This document shows positions 1-13,400 of a DNA stretch of 64,000 bases, piece by piece. Below the pieces are notes generated by a model that ran no database searches, was not told the origin of the DNA, and saw only the letters and a list, made by a program, of their open reading frames with translations. The position numbers were made by a program, and so were the translations under genes. The stretch comes from Heliocidaris erythrogramma (taxonomy: Eukaryota; Echinodermata; Echinoidea; Camarodonta; Echinometridae), in the NCBI GenBank assembly GCA_025617745.1, contig CM046863.1:930001-994000 (forward strand), given 5' to 3'. Each line of letters begins with the position of its first letter. The first letter of the stretch is position 1.

Positions 1-8
1 AAACGTCT

Positions 9-26
9 GGGGGGGGGGGGGGGGGG
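9..26. repeat. poly-G tract
   Basis: Uninterrupted run of 18 G at the window edge. Similar long G or C runs recur at about 21757, 55962, 56640, 57932, 60531, 60751, 61933 and 62161. They could form G-quadruplexes, and their lengths are likely to be unreliable in the assembly. Confidence 0.9.
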
Positions 27-1050
27 ATTCCACCCCGGCCGTTTTAGGGTTAAAAAGCATAATGCATTTCATAATTGTTAATGGAAGAAGTATACATGGA
101 ACAATCTGTTTTAGATTACCTTAATGACTATGCATTCATTGGTTAGAATTCTGTTTCATAGAGTCAGTATTTACTCAATTTGTCTTCTTTTCTGAAGCAA
201 TGTACAGCTAAACACACACAAAATATATCTTGTAAAAGAAATACACATGTACATGTATAATGAAAAGTATATCACACAAGGGTATACACCATACATGTAT
301 GTAATATATCATACTTGCAGGTATAGTACAGAAATACCGGGATGTTTTTAGAAATGGAGAGCTGAATTTTATATACACTGTTCCTGTTATGACTGGTTTT
401 TTCCTTTCTTAGTGCATCACTCGTTTGCGAATGTATCATAATAATGTGTGTGAGTGATGATTAATGATTTGTTGTACTTGGTACAATTCATATACCTTTT
501 ATTGTTAATTTTAACTGAGATGAAGGTATGTAATATTGCTTGCTTATGTTGTACTCACTGGCCATTACAGCGTATAGGCCCCTGAGAATGATAATACTAA
601 CAATCAATTCCTGGTGTCACATAGCAATTTGCTATGCATTTTTTATATGTGGGACTGTACAGAACTTAAAGTATTTTTCACATCCACCAAAAATGCTAAT
701 CAAATTTGAGAATATTATTACCTGATAATGTAGTGATGAAACAAAGCTTTTTGCTTGTCACTGTTTGTGAACTATTTTAAAGCCAGTTTATATAGAACTA
801 TTCACTTTTTTATTATTGTAAAAAAGGGCTTGCTAAGTTGGGATTGTCATTCAAATGCATCTTAAACTCATGTATTCTCATTACAACTACAGTACTGTGC
901 ATGAACATGTATATAAAATACCATGTATTCAAAGACCACATGCTCCAATGCATGCTTATATGCTTTATTAAATACAGCTCGTTCAGTTTTGTTTTAACGA
1001 AAACGGAAGGTTGGAAGGGTTCAGTTCTGTGTCCGAAAGGGTCCCTGTAA
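27..1050. other. AT-rich sequence without recognisable gene
   Basis: Only short ORFs (60-70 codons) with no recognisable domain and biased low-complexity composition. Short alternating tracts of the ACATGTAT kind occur around 250-310. No RNA gene or mobile-element end was seen. Confidence 0.6.
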
Positions 1051-1054
1051 GGCG

Positions 1055-1470
1055 AAAAATTGCACCCTTTTATGGGGGTAAAGGGCTTAATGTTGCACCC
1101 TGTGAGGTGCAAAACTGCACCTTCTGGAAATGTAAAATATTGCACGGAAAAATGTGTTGCCAGTGTTGCAATAGTTTGCACCCTTTTTATAGGCAAAAAA
1201 GGTTCAATATTGGACCCTAAATGGTGCAACATTGCACCTTTCTGAAAGGTACAATATTGCACCCAAAAAGGTGCTCCCAGTGTTGCATTTATTTGCACCC
1301 TTTTTATAGGAAAAAAGGTTTCAATATTGAACCTTAAATGGTGCAACATCGCACCCTAATAAGGGTGCAAAGTTGCACCTTTCTAAAAGGTGCAATATTG
1401 CACCAAAAAGGTGCTCCCAGTGTTGCATTTATTTGCACCCTAAAAGGTGCAACTTTGTACCTTTATTTCT
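1055..1470. repeat. Self-complementary TGCACC/GGTGCA tandem repeat
   Basis: Units of roughly 120-140 bp. Two consecutive copies start near 1161 and 1282 with TGTTGCA..TTTGCACCC, and a truncated third starts near 1420. Each contains GGTGCAA and TTGCACC in both orientations, so copies can fold on themselves or pair with a neighbour. A minus-strand reading frame runs through the copies and gives an internally repeated peptide, but that is explained by the repeat. Confidence 0.8.
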
Positions 1471-1479
1471 AAGTGTGTA

Positions 1480-2220
1480 ATGAGAAATACACCCGTTTTC
1501 ATATGTTATATTTCTTTCAATAAAAAATTCAAATTTATTCTATTGCCTTTCCAAAGTCATGTCTCCTTCAAACATTAGGTAACAGTGTTCCTATCGCTCA
1601 ACTTTATTATGACTGAGGACTGAAGGTTTGAATAACACTTAGATCTCTAAATAGATTATGAATATAAATAATTTACAGAAATGAAATGAAATTTTATTGG
1701 CTCAATACAACGATGTAAGTCTAATGTAATACAAATATTTTACGAGGTTATGTGCCTTGTCGTCATGTCAGCAATATTGGTTTAAAAAAAAAAACACGGA
1801 AAAAATGGTAATATCGAAAGGCCTAAATGACAAGAACTGAGATGAGAAAACAGTGATGTTGTTAAGCAAAGCCCATACCCATTAACAAATGTATGAGCGA
1901 AGGAAGATGGTCTCAATGAAAGGTTCTCATACGGAGAAATTAAATAATTAGAAAAAGCCTTTGTCATGAGAAAAAGGGGTGAAGAATCAAGGGCGGGATT
2001 TAAAATTTACAAAAATAGTTAAACATCTCAAAAATGTTCATATGAAAATGATATTGAAGGGGGGAGGGACATTTTGCGTTGTCTTCTGAATATTGCAAAC
2101 ACAAAGTCGTATATTTGCGATTCTTTAGTTTCTAATGAATTCCCGTGCTTGTAAGATCTCTTTGTAAAAGATGGGAATTTTCTTTTCATTTATAATGTTG
2201 AACGTACCCATGCTATAACT
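1480..2220. other. Intergenic, nothing recognised
   Basis: AT-rich sequence between the TGCACC repeat and the large tandem array. No long ORF, RNA gene or transposon terminus was seen. Confidence 0.5.
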
Positions 2221-3635
2221 AGAACTGCAATCGTATCAGAACGATGTGCATGGATTGACGTCTGTATTTTGCATGTCATTGAACAGTAAAATAAAAAGCA
2301 TCTCTTAAACTATCTATAGCAATTTGTTTGAAGTCTGTAGCATCTAGAATAGTGGAGATAGGCAAAATCGAACAAAAGGTACGAAACACGGACAAAATGG
2401 CGCCTGGACGGTCATGCATGAGTGATTTAATTGCGATTAAAACAAAGCGTTTGATAGATATTAAAAATCTGGCTTCGAGAGTCTCTTCATTTTGCCTCGA
2501 AGCATGTACCTGCAAAATTTCAAGAAAAATAAAAATCGTTCAGGGGGCCAAATGCGGGAAACCGATTTGCCCCATAGACAATACATGTAATACATGTGCA
2601 GGATCCGTATAATGACCCGACTTCAATCGCGATTTACTCAAAATATTCTGTGAGACCATATATCTTTTTTTGCATCCCTGATGAGGGAATTTTATTGCGG
2701 TCATTGTGAGCCTACTGCGACTAGCGCGCCATTTAAAATAAGCATATTATGCAATATTATGTAATGCATAGTAAATTAAGGTTTTTGCGTAATATCTTTG
2801 CGATGACGTCATCGATTTCAACCAAATTTCAAAGACGTACGATGAATGTTCACAAAATTAGAGCAAGTTGTCTTTATTTCGGCATTTATGCAAATATTGT
2901 GATTTTCAAGTGCAATTTTCTCAAAGTCGGTCAGTGATGAGGTATATATTTTTTTATTTGGCTGAAAAGGGTATATCTTGAAGTATCTAAATCCAAAAAA
3001 GGGTACGGGTTTACCAAGGCATGACGGAGATACGGCCACATGAAGAGAGCCGTTTTGAAAACTTTAGAGGGCGCTGTTTATATAATGCGTAATCAGAAAT
3101 GCATGACATTTTGCAGAAATGTTTGCAACGCCAAGACCAAGACTTGGTAAAAGTTTGAGACAAAAATCAATTGATATGACAAAGTTATAGGAATTTTTAA
3201 TATTCGGGAGTGAAAATTTCAAGAAATTTAGCGTTTTTCAATATGGCCGATTGCGGACTTAAATTTACAGTGTGAAGACGGCATTTTTCGTATTAATTTT
3301 TTTATTAGAATATAAAGAGCAACTCTTGGACTATCTACAGAAATTTGTTAGAAGTCTGTAGGATGTAGGATAGCTTAGATAGGCAATGAGAACAAAAGCC
3401 ATGAAAATGGCCCCAAAACGGCCCCAAAATGGAACAAAATGGCGCCTGGACGGTCATGCATGAATGATTTCGAAAAACGAAGACCTCAATTCACAACTAG
3501 ACATGCCAAGGAACATGCATACATAATTTGAAATGAAATGGAAAAGGGGGAAAGGACCTAGACAGAGCTCACAAACACCCTGTGCAAAACGAATGGGATC
3601 TGAGGCTAAAGAAGAAGAACACAGAAGAAGAAACT
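2221..3635. repeat. Array unit 1 (shortened)
   Basis: Starts at the landmark but lacks about 200 bp of the first half-unit: the sequence jumps from GCATGAGTGATT directly to AATTGCGATTAAAAC, whereas unit 2 has both flanks plus the intervening block. This accounts for its 1415 bp length. Confidence 0.8.
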
Positions 3636-5295
3636 AGAACTGCAATCGTATCAGAACGATGTGCATAGATTGACGTCTGTATTTTGCATGTCATTGAACA
3701 GTAAAATAAAAAGCATCTCTTAAACTATCTATAGCAATTTGTTTGAAGTCTGTAGCATCTAGAATAGTGGAGATAGGCAAAATCGAACAAAAGGTACGAA
3801 ACACGGACAAAATGGCGCCTGGACGGTCATGCATGAGTGATTCCGGAAAATGAAGAGTTCAGTGCATTACATGGCATGCCAAGGAACATGCATACGAAAT
3901 TTGAATCGAAATGGACAAGGGGAAAGGACCTAGACAGTGATCACAACCACTGCATGCAAAACAAATTGGCCACAATGGAAATCTGGCCCGGATAGCATGC
4001 CATATTTCCTTGGTAGTGGCATCTATGCAGGATATAAAATTGCGATTAAAACAAAGCGCTTGATAGATATTGAAAATCCGGCTTCGAGAGTCTCTTCATT
4101 TTGCCTCGAAGCATGTACCTGCCAAATTTTAAGAAAAATAAAAATCGTTCAGGGGGCCAAATGAGGGAAACCGATTTGCCCCATAGACAATACATGTAAT
4201 ACATGTGCAGGATCCGTATAATGACCTGACTTCAATCGCGATTTACTCAAAATATTCTGTGAGACCATATATCGTTTTTTGCATCCCTGATGAGGGAATT
4301 TTATTGCGGTCATTGTGAGCGTACTGCGACTAGCGCGCCATTTAAAATAAGCATATTATGCAATATTATGTAATGCATAGTAAATTAAGGTTTTTACGTA
4401 ATATCTTCGCGATGACGTCATCGATTTCAACTAAATTTGGTTAACAGTTGTCAAATACATAAATACACATACCCACCAAATTTCAAAGACGTATGTTGAA
4501 AGTTCACAAAATTAGAGCAAGTTGTCTTTATTTCTTTATTTATGCAAATATTGTGATTTTCAAGTGCAATTTTCTCAAAGTCGGTCAGTGATGAGGTATA
4601 TATTTTTTTATTTGGCTGAAAAGGGTATATCTTGAAGTATCTAAATCCAAAAAAGGGTACGGGTTTACCCAAGCATGACGGAGATACGGCCACACGAAGA
4701 GAGCCATTTTGAAAACTTTAGAGGGCGCTGTTTATATAATGCGTAATCGGAAATGCATGAAATCTGGCAGAAATGTGTGCAACGCCAAGACCAAGACATG
4801 GTAAAAGTTTGAGACAAAAATCAATTGATATGACAAAGTTATAGGAATTTTTAATATTCAGGAGTGAAAATAACAGAAATTTAGCGTTTTTCAATATGGC
4901 CGATTGCGGACTTAAATTTACAGTGTGAAGATGGCATTTTTGTATTAATTTTTTTTTAGAATGTTAAAAGCAACTCTTGGACTATCTATAGGAATTTGTT
5001 AGAAGTCTGTAGGATGTAGGATAGCTGAGATAGGCAAGGAGAACAAAAGGCATGAAAATGGCCCCAAAACGGACAAAATGGCGCCTGGACGGTCATGCAT
5101 GAATGATTTCGGAAAACGAAGAGTTCAGTGACCTAGAAGGGATGCCAAGGAACATGCATACGAAATTTGAAATAAAATGGACAAGGGGAAAGGACCTAGA
5201 CAGAGCTCACAAACACCCTGTGCTCATGACGTCAATGCGTCATGACGTCATGACGTCAATGCAATAAGAATGCAGAACGTGAACAAGATCAGACT
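3636..5295. repeat. Array unit 2
   Basis: Fuller unit of 1660 bp with both half-units. It ends in a TGACGTCA cluster (5227-5258) in place of the GAA tract seen before some other units. Confidence 0.85.
5227..5258. promoter_or_regulatory. Cluster of three perfect CRE palindromes
   Basis: TGACGTCA occurs at 5227-5234, 5243-5250 and 5251-5258. This is the consensus binding site of CREB/ATF bZIP factors (established). Whether anything binds here is inference; the cluster lies at the end of an array unit with no gene nearby. Confidence 0.5.
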
Positions 5296-6900
5296 AGAAC
5301 TGCAATCGTATCAGAACGATGTGCATAGATTGACGTCTGTATTTTGCATGTCATTGAACAGTAAAATAAAAAGCATCTCTTAAACTATCTATAGCAATTT
5401 GTTTGAAGTCTGTAGCATCTAGAATAGTGTAGATAGGCAAAATCGAACAAAAGGTACGAAACACAGACAAAATGGCGCCTGGACGGTCATGCATGAGTGA
5501 TTCCGGAAAATGAAGAGTTCAGTGCATTACATGGCATGCCAAGGAACATGCATACGAAATTTGAATCGAAATGGACAAGGGGAAAGGACCTAGACAGTGA
5601 TCACAACCACTGCATGCAAAACAAATTGGCCACAATGGAAATCTGGCCCGGATGGCATGCCATATTTCCTTGGTAGTGGCATCTATGCAGGATATAAAAT
5701 TGCGATAACCGATTTGCCCCATAGACAATACGTGTAATACATGTGCAGGATCCGTATAATGACCTGACTTCAATCGCGATTTACTCAAAATATTCTGTGA
5801 GACCATATATCTTTTTTTGCATCTCTGACGAGGGAATTTTATTGCAGTCATTGTGAGCCTACTGCGACTAGCGCGCCATTTAAAATAAGCATATTATGCA
5901 ATATTATGTAATGCATAGTAAATTACGGTTTTTGCGTAATATCTTCGCGATGACGTCATCGATTTCAACCAAATTTGGTTAACAGTTGTCAAATACGAAA
6001 ATACACATACCCACCAAATTTCAAAGACGTACGTTGAACGTTCACAAAATTAGAGCAATTTGTCTTTATTTCGGCATTTATGCAAATATTGTGATTTTCA
6101 AGTGCAATTTTCTCAAAGTCGGTCAGTGATGAGGTATATATTTTTTTATTTGGCTGAAAAGGGTATATCTTGAAGTATCTAAATCCAAAAAAGGGTACGG
6201 GTTTACCCAGGTATGACGGAGATACGGCCACATGAAGAGAGCCATTTTGAAACCTTAGAGGGCGCTGTTTATATAATGCGTAGTCAGAAATGCATGTAAT
6301 TTGGCAGACATGTGTGCAACGACAAGACCAAGACATGGTAAAAGTTTGGGACAAAAATCCATTCATATGACAAAGTTATAGGAATTTTTAATATTCGGGA
6401 GTGAAAATTTCAAGAAATTTCGCATTTTTCAATATGGCGGATTTCGGACTTAAATTTACAGTGTGAAGATGGCATTTTTCGTATTAATTTTTTATTAGAA
6501 TGTAAAAAGCAACTCTTGGACAATCTACAGGAATTTGTTAGAAGTCTGTAGGATGTAGGATAGCTGAGATAGGCAAGGAGAACAAAAGGCATGAAAATGG
6601 CCCCAAAAAGGCATGAAAACGGACAAAATGGCGCCTGGACGGTCATGCATGAGTGAGTTCGAAAAACGAAGACCTCAGTGACCTAGAAGGGATGCCAAGG
6701 AACATGCATACGAAATTTGAAATGAAATGGACAAGGGGAAAGGACCTAGACAGAGCTCACAAACACCCTGTGCAAAACGAATGGGGTCTGAGGAAAGAAG
6801 AAGAAAAAGAAGAAGAAGAAGAAGAAGAAGAAGAAGAAAAAGAAGAATAAGAATGCAGAACGCGAACGAGAATAGAAGATTGACTGACGTCAATCTAACT
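5296..6900. repeat. Array unit 3 with internal deletion
   Basis: Landmark at 5296. Compared with unit 2 it lacks about 150 bp: AAATTGCGAT is joined directly to AACCGATTTGCCCC, removing the AAGCGCTTGATAGAT segment. It ends with a long GAA microsatellite at 6791-6850. Confidence 0.8.
6791..6850. repeat. GAA-rich microsatellite
   Basis: Run of AAGAAG triplets with a few interruptions. Shorter versions sit at the equivalent place at about 3610-3632 and 8505-8530, so the tract belongs to the array unit and varies in length. It produces spurious poly-E and poly-R reading frames. Confidence 0.85.
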
Positions 6901-8530
6901 AGAACTGCAATCGTATCAGAACGATGTGCATAGATTGACGTCTGTATTTTGCATGTCATTGAACAGTAAAATAAAAGCATCTCTTAAACTATCTATAGCA
7001 ATTTGTTTGAAGTCTGTAGCATCTAGAATAGTGGAGATAGGCAAAATCGAACAAAAGGTACGAAAGACGGACAAAATGGCGCCTGGACGGTCATGCATGA
7101 GTGATTTTGGAAAATGAAGAGTTCAGTGCATTACATGGCATGCCAAGGAACATGCATACGAAATTTGAATCGAAATGGACAAGGGGAAAGGACCTAGACA
7201 GTGATCTCAAGCACTGCATGCAAAACAAATTGGCCACAATGGAAATATCGGCCGGATGGCTTGCCATAGTTCCGTAGGTAGTGGCATCTATGCAGGATAG
7301 AAAATTGCGATTAAAACAAAGCGCTTGATAGATATTAAAAATCTGGCTTCGAGAGTCTCTTCATTTTGCTCGAAGCATGTACCTGCAAAATTTCAAGAAC
7401 AATAAAAATCGTTCAGGGGGCCAAAGACGGGAAACCGATCTGCCCCATAGACAATACATGTAATACATGTGCAGGATCCGTATAATGACCGATTTCAATC
7501 GCGATTTACTCAAAATATTCTGTGAGACCATATATCTTTTTTTGCATCCCTGATGAGGGAATTTTATTGCGGTCATTGTGAGCCTACTGCGACTAACGCG
7601 CCATTTAAAATAAGCATATTATGCAATATTATGTAATGCATAGTAAATTAAGGTTTTTTGCGTAAATATCTTCGCGATGACGTCATCGATTTCACCAAAT
7701 TTGGTTAACAGTTGTCAAATACGAAAATACACATACCCACCAAATTTCAAAGACGTACGTTGAACCTTCACAAAATTAGAGCAATTTGTCTTTATTTCGG
7801 CATTTATGCAATATTGTGATTTTCAAGTGCAATTTTCTCAAAGTCGGTCAGTGATGAGGTATATATTTTTTTATTTGGCTGAAAAGGGTATATCTTGAAG
7901 TATCTAAATCCAAAAAAGGGTACGGGTTTACCCAGGCATGACGGAGATACAGCCACATGAAGGGAGCCGTTTTGAAAACTTTAGAGGGCGCTGTTTATAT
8001 AATGCGTAATCAGAAATGCATGAAATATGGCAGAAATGTGTGCAATGGCAAGACCAACACATGGTAAAAGTTTGGGACAGAAATCAATTGATATGACAAA
8101 GTTATAGGAATTTTTAATATTCGGGAGGGAAAATTTCAAGAAATTTAGCGTTTTTTCAACATGGCGATTTCGGACTTAATTTACAGTGTGAAGATGGCAT
8201 TTTTGGTATTCACTTTAAAAAAAGAATGTAAATAGCAACTCTTGGACTATCTACAGGAATTTGTTAGAAGTCTGTAGGATGTAGGATAGCTGAGATAGGC
8301 AAGGAGAACAAAAGGCATGAAAATGGCCCCAAAACGGACAAAATGGCGCCTGGACGGTCATGCATGAGTGAGTTCGAAAAATGAAGACCTCAGTGACCTA
8401 GAAGGGATGCCAAGGAACATGCATACGAAATTTGAAAAGAAATGGACAAGGGGAAAGGACCTAGACAGAGCTCACAAACACCCTGTGCAAAACGAATGGG
8501 GTCTGAGGAAGAAGAAGAAAAAGAAGAACT
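6901..8530. repeat. Array unit 4
   Basis: 1630 bp unit with both halves present. It carries several single-base differences from its neighbours, such as CGACTAACGCGCC for CGACTAGCGCGCC. Confidence 0.85.
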
Positions 8531-9219
8531 AGAATTGCAATCGTATCAGAACGATGTGCATAGATTGACGTCTGTATTTTGCATGTCATTGAACAGTAAA
8601 ATAAAAAGCATCTCTTAAACTATCTATAGCAATTTGTTTGAAGTCTGTAGCATCTAGAATAGTGGAGATAGGCAAAATCGAACAAAAGGTACGAAACACG
8701 GACAGAATGGCGCCTGGACGGTCATGCATGAGTGATTTCGGAAAATGAAGAATTCAGTGCATTACATGGCATGCCAAGGAACATGCATACGAAATTTGAA
8801 TCGAAATGGACAAGGGGAAAGGACCTAGACAGTGATCACAAGCACTGCATGCAAAACAAATTGGCCACAATGGAAATATTGCCGATGGCATGCCATAGTT
8901 CCGTAGGTAGTGGCATCTATGCAGGATATAAAATTGCGATTAAAACAAAGCGCTTTGATAGATACTAAAAACTGGCTTCGAGAGTCTCTTCATTTTTCCC
9001 TCGAAGCATGTACCTGCAAAATTTCAAGAAAAATAAAAATCATTCAGGGCCAAATGAGGGAAACCGATTTGCCCCATAGACAATACGTGTAGTCTTTGGC
9101 AGGATCCGTATAATGACCTTACTTCAATCGCGGATTTACTCAAAATATTCTTGAGACCCATATATCCTTTTTTTGCATCCTGACGAGGGAATTTTCACTG
9201 CGGTCATTGTGAGCCAACT
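8531..9219. repeat. Array unit 5, cut by gap
   Basis: Begins at a slightly changed landmark (AGAATTGCAATCG) and stops at the run of N. Small indels increase towards the gap, which suggests poor sequence quality. Confidence 0.8.
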
Positions 9220-9719
9220 NNNNNNNNNNNNNNNNNNNNNNNNNNNNNNNNNNNNNNNNNNNNNNNNNNNNNNNNNNNNNNNNNNNNNNNNNNNNNNNNN
9301 NNNNNNNNNNNNNNNNNNNNNNNNNNNNNNNNNNNNNNNNNNNNNNNNNNNNNNNNNNNNNNNNNNNNNNNNNNNNNNNNNNNNNNNNNNNNNNNNNNNN
9401 NNNNNNNNNNNNNNNNNNNNNNNNNNNNNNNNNNNNNNNNNNNNNNNNNNNNNNNNNNNNNNNNNNNNNNNNNNNNNNNNNNNNNNNNNNNNNNNNNNNN
9501 NNNNNNNNNNNNNNNNNNNNNNNNNNNNNNNNNNNNNNNNNNNNNNNNNNNNNNNNNNNNNNNNNNNNNNNNNNNNNNNNNNNNNNNNNNNNNNNNNNNN
9601 NNNNNNNNNNNNNNNNNNNNNNNNNNNNNNNNNNNNNNNNNNNNNNNNNNNNNNNNNNNNNNNNNNNNNNNNNNNNNNNNNNNNNNNNNNNNNNNNNNNN
9701 NNNNNNNNNNNNNNNNNNN
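9220..9719. other. Assembly gap (500 N)
   Basis: Exactly 500 N, a conventional placeholder length. The ~1.6 kb array stops on its left and the Helentron-like array starts on its right, so the junction between the two repeat systems is not visible. Confidence 1.
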
Positions 9720-10772
9720 CTATGGGAAATGTTTTGGTATATTGGTCAAAGCACTTGCCTCTCACTCCGGTGACCCAGGTTCGATCCCCAGTGGGTCCAT
9801 TAAATTTTTTTTTTTTTTGCTTCTTTTTGCCTTTCATTTTACCATCTTGTTCGACTATTAAATATTAAGCAATCACAAACCAAGTAATAAACTGCCTTAT
9901 TTTGCGTGTTTTGTCTATTGGAAAGTAGTGTGCAGTAGTTTGTGTACAACCCTATGGAAATTTCTCAAAATTGGCTTGGTCAATTATCTTCAAATTTTCA
10001 TCAGTAATCAGTCCTAATAAGGTCAAGTTCGCGCATCTTTTTCAAGGTCATCAGATTATCGTGACGTCATCCAGATGACATTTTGTAAAAATCAACTTAT
10101 GGTCGTATCTTCTAACGAAATGTGATTTCTCTTTCATATTTGGCATGGTTAAGGTCACCGTCATTGCAGTCATGGTCATCCATCACCATTATCATCACCA
10201 TCACCATCACCATCATCATCATTATATCATCATGATTATCATCACATCAATTATCATCATCACTGTCATGATATTCATGATGATGATGATGATAATGCTG
10301 ATTAACATCACCCATTATCATCATTACTGTCATGATGATATAATGATCATCATCATGATTTTCAACACCATTATCATCACTGTCATGATGATATTCATGA
10401 TGATGATTATCATCAACATCATTATCATCATCACTGTCATGATATTCATGATGATGATGATGATGATTAACATCAAAATCATTATCATCATCACTGTCAT
10501 GATGATATAATGCTCATCAACATCATTATCATCATCACTGTCATGATATGATCATCACCATGATTATCATCAACATCATTACATCTTCCAATGACCGTTT
10601 CACACATTTTTCTACATTCCTGTCCTCAAGAAGCATCTCCATGCGTGGCATTCTTGACTTCTTATCTTCAGTTTAGTATTTCCCCATTATTATGATCATC
10701 TTGATTACAATCATGATCATACAAATTGAAGACAGACCACCTAATTCGTCCTCATGACGAATTAAATTCTAG
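9720..10772 (+). mobile_element. Helentron-like unit A (5' cut by gap)
   Basis: Only the 3' half is present. tRNA-like module type 1 at about 9734-9803, CAT/ATC minisatellite at about 10160-10590, 3' hairpin at 10742-10764 and CTAG at 10769-10772. The body is nearly the same as in units I and L. Confidence 0.75.
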
Positions 10773-13400
10773 TTAGGTGGTCTGTCATTTATGACAGACC
10801 TCCTTTTAATTTTGTCAAGATTTTTCTTTATTCTTCTTTTTATTACAAAATCTTGTGGCCACCAAATCTCAAAATCGGCCAGGTCAATGTCATCGAGTTT
10901 CATGTCATGTATGAGGTCAATCATGGACATGGTCCATTAAGCTTTTGAAGGTCATCAAGTCATCGTGACGTCATCAAGACGCCATTTTGTAAATTTACAA
11001 GATCGATTATATCTTCATTATCGATCATCAAAAATCAACTATATTCACATCACATAAACTTCACTTGACAGGTATCAAGTCATGTCCTCACAGGTCATCT
11101 AGAGGTCAGGACGTGCGCGTACGCGCGCGTCAAAATTTAAAAATGCTCAAAATCACGTAGGATCAAGTCTACACACGTTTCAGGTAATTTTGAGCATTTC
11201 AAAAATGTCCGTGCGTAAGCGTCCGCGCGCGCGTTTTACGCACGCGCAAGTCGTAAATAACGTTAAAACGTTGTTTTTTCGATTGATTTGCAATCCTGAC
11301 ACTTTTCTTCATCATTTCCATCAACTTGGAATCAATTTCATTTAATAATAAGGTTTACGGGCGCGTCAAAGTTCAAAATCCGTGCGCGCAATCTTTGGCG
11401 AAAATAACGTAAAAACATGCAAAAACATGCCTCTACAAAATTAACTCTAGCTCTTTAAATAGTCCATAAACCCCCACTTTTTTTTTCATCATCAGGTAGG
11501 GTATGAATCATAAATATGATTTCATGTATCATTTGACCCTTATAAACATTATGACGTCATCAAAATGGCGCCAGAATTCAAAATTTCCATTTTTCATGTT
11601 TTGACGTCATCACATTTAAGCAAATTTGACTCTAAATTCGTAATTATTGGTCGTTTTTCGCCCAGATTTTTATGTGTTGTAGCTGAGGCAATTTTCCTAC
11701 AAAATCAGTTGCCATCATTTTTCATTTTGATGACAATCATCACAGTGATATTTTCAATTAAAGATGCCATGTCAGAATTTTCCCTATTTGCGTGTTATGT
11801 CTATGGAAGATGATTTTTTTTCGAATCATGAATCTACATGACATTGTTCTCTGAGCTGTATCTCAGTTGTTTTTGGTCGATTTTCTTCCAGATTTTAGTA
11901 TGTTATAGCTGGACTATAAGCTTTTATAAGTGTGGTCTCCAATTTTTGATCAGATGTCGGGATCATGCACAATTTTTCACTACAAAATGGGATTTGAGAA
12001 TCCCGTTTTTTGTTTACGTGTTATCTCTATGGGAATATTTGGTATATTGGTCAAAGCACTTGCCTCTCACTCTGGTGACCCAGGTTCGATCCCGGTGGGG
12101 CCATTAAAAAATTTTTTTTTTGCTTCTTTTTGCCGTTCATTTTACCATCTTGTTCGACTATTATAACATAAGCAATCACAAACAAAGTTATAAAATGCCT
12201 TATTATTTGCGTGTTATGTCTATTGGAAGTAGTGTGCAATAGTTTTATGTACAACCCTATGGAAAATCTGATTTCCTGACGTGTATTAAAGCTATCCTGC
12301 AATATCATTATTCCTATTTGATATCACAATTTCTCAAAATTGGCTCACCCTGTTATCTTCAAATTTTCTTCAGTCATCGGGCTAATAAGGTCAAGTTCCC
12401 ACATTTTTTTAAGTCATCAGGTTATCGTGACGCCATCTAGGCGCCATTTTGTACAAATCAACTTATGGTCGTAGCTTCTTCACTAAATGTCATTTCTCTT
12501 TCATATTTTGAAGGGCTAAGATCATGCCATTTCAGTCATGGTCATCACCATTTATCATCATCATCATCACCATCATCATTATATCATTATCATGATAATC
12601 ATCAACATCATTATCATCATCACTGTCATGATATTCATGATGATGATGATGATAATGATGATTATCATCATCAACATTATCATCATTACTGTCATGATAT
12701 AATGATCATCATCATGATTATCATCAACATCATTATCATCATCACTGTCATGATGATATATTGATGATGATGATTATCATCAACATCATTATCATCATTA
12801 CTGTCATGATATAATGATCATCATCATGATTATCATCAACTTCATTATCATCATCACTGTCATGATGATATTCATGATCATCATCATGATTATCTTCAAC
12901 ATCATTATCATCATCACTGTCATGATATTCATGATGATGATGATGATGATATAATATCATCACCTTCATGATCATCATTGCTATTATTATTATGTCATCA
13001 CCATCATTATCTCACCTTCATCATGATAATCATCACCATTATCATGATTGTTATCTTGCACAAATATTATCACATCTTCCAATGACCGTTGCACACATTT
13101 TTCTACATTCCTGTCCTCAAGAAGCATCTCCATGCGTGGCATTCTTGACTTCCTATCTTCAGTTTAGTATTTCCCCATTATTATGATCATCCTGATTACA
13201 ATCATGATCATACAAATTGGAATATTTGTTTTAGTATTTCCCCGTTATTATGATCATCTGATAACAATCATGATCATACAAATTGAATATTTGTTTAGTA
13301 TTTCCCCGTTCTTATGATCATCCTGATTACATCATCAAATTGAAATACATACCACCTAATTGAAATGACCTCACCCCCAATTCGACGAATTAAATTCTAG
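10773..13400 (+). mobile_element. Helentron-like unit B
   Basis: Begins directly after the CTAG of unit A. The 5' hairpin is of the GTCATTTATGAC type. tRNA-like module at about 12042-12107, minisatellite at 12540-13070. A ~67 bp segment containing TTTCCCCRTTATTATGATCA is repeated about three times at 13165-13335. The 3' hairpin is degraded (AATTCGACGAATT), but CTAG is kept at 13397-13400. Confidence 0.75.

Larger units (their letters stand above)
2221..9219. repeat. Large tandem array, ~1.4-1.66 kb units
   Basis: The landmark AGAACTGCAATCGTATCAGA (one copy with a single change) begins at 2221, 3636, 5296, 6901 and 8531, giving spacings of 1415, 1660, 1605 and 1630 bp. Each unit has two related halves sharing AAAATGGCGCC, TGGACGGTCATGCATGA and GGACAAGGGGAAAGGACCTAG; the halves differ in flanking words (TCTGTAGCATCTAGAAT versus TCTGTAGGATGTAGGAT). 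A GAA-rich microsatellite of variable length precedes the landmark in several units. No coding region is conserved between units. The array runs into the assembly gap, so its true length is unknown. No Helitron or TIR ends were identified, and it could be a satellite or a tandemly amplified non-autonomous element. Confidence 0.9.

Noticed and set aside
813..1349. 178-codon minus-strand ORF with internal repeats
   Set aside because: It runs through the TGCACC tandem repeat, and the peptide repeat mirrors the DNA repeat.
9136..9868. ORFs crossing the N gap
   Set aside because: Artefact of N being read as open.
10145..10510. His/Ile/Met-rich ORFs over the CAT/ATC minisatellites (also at 12465, 14886, 17159, 25509, 31431, 41929, 42262, 48194 and others)
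   Set aside because: Open in several frames on both strands simply because the repeat lacks stop codons; no domain, not conserved as protein.
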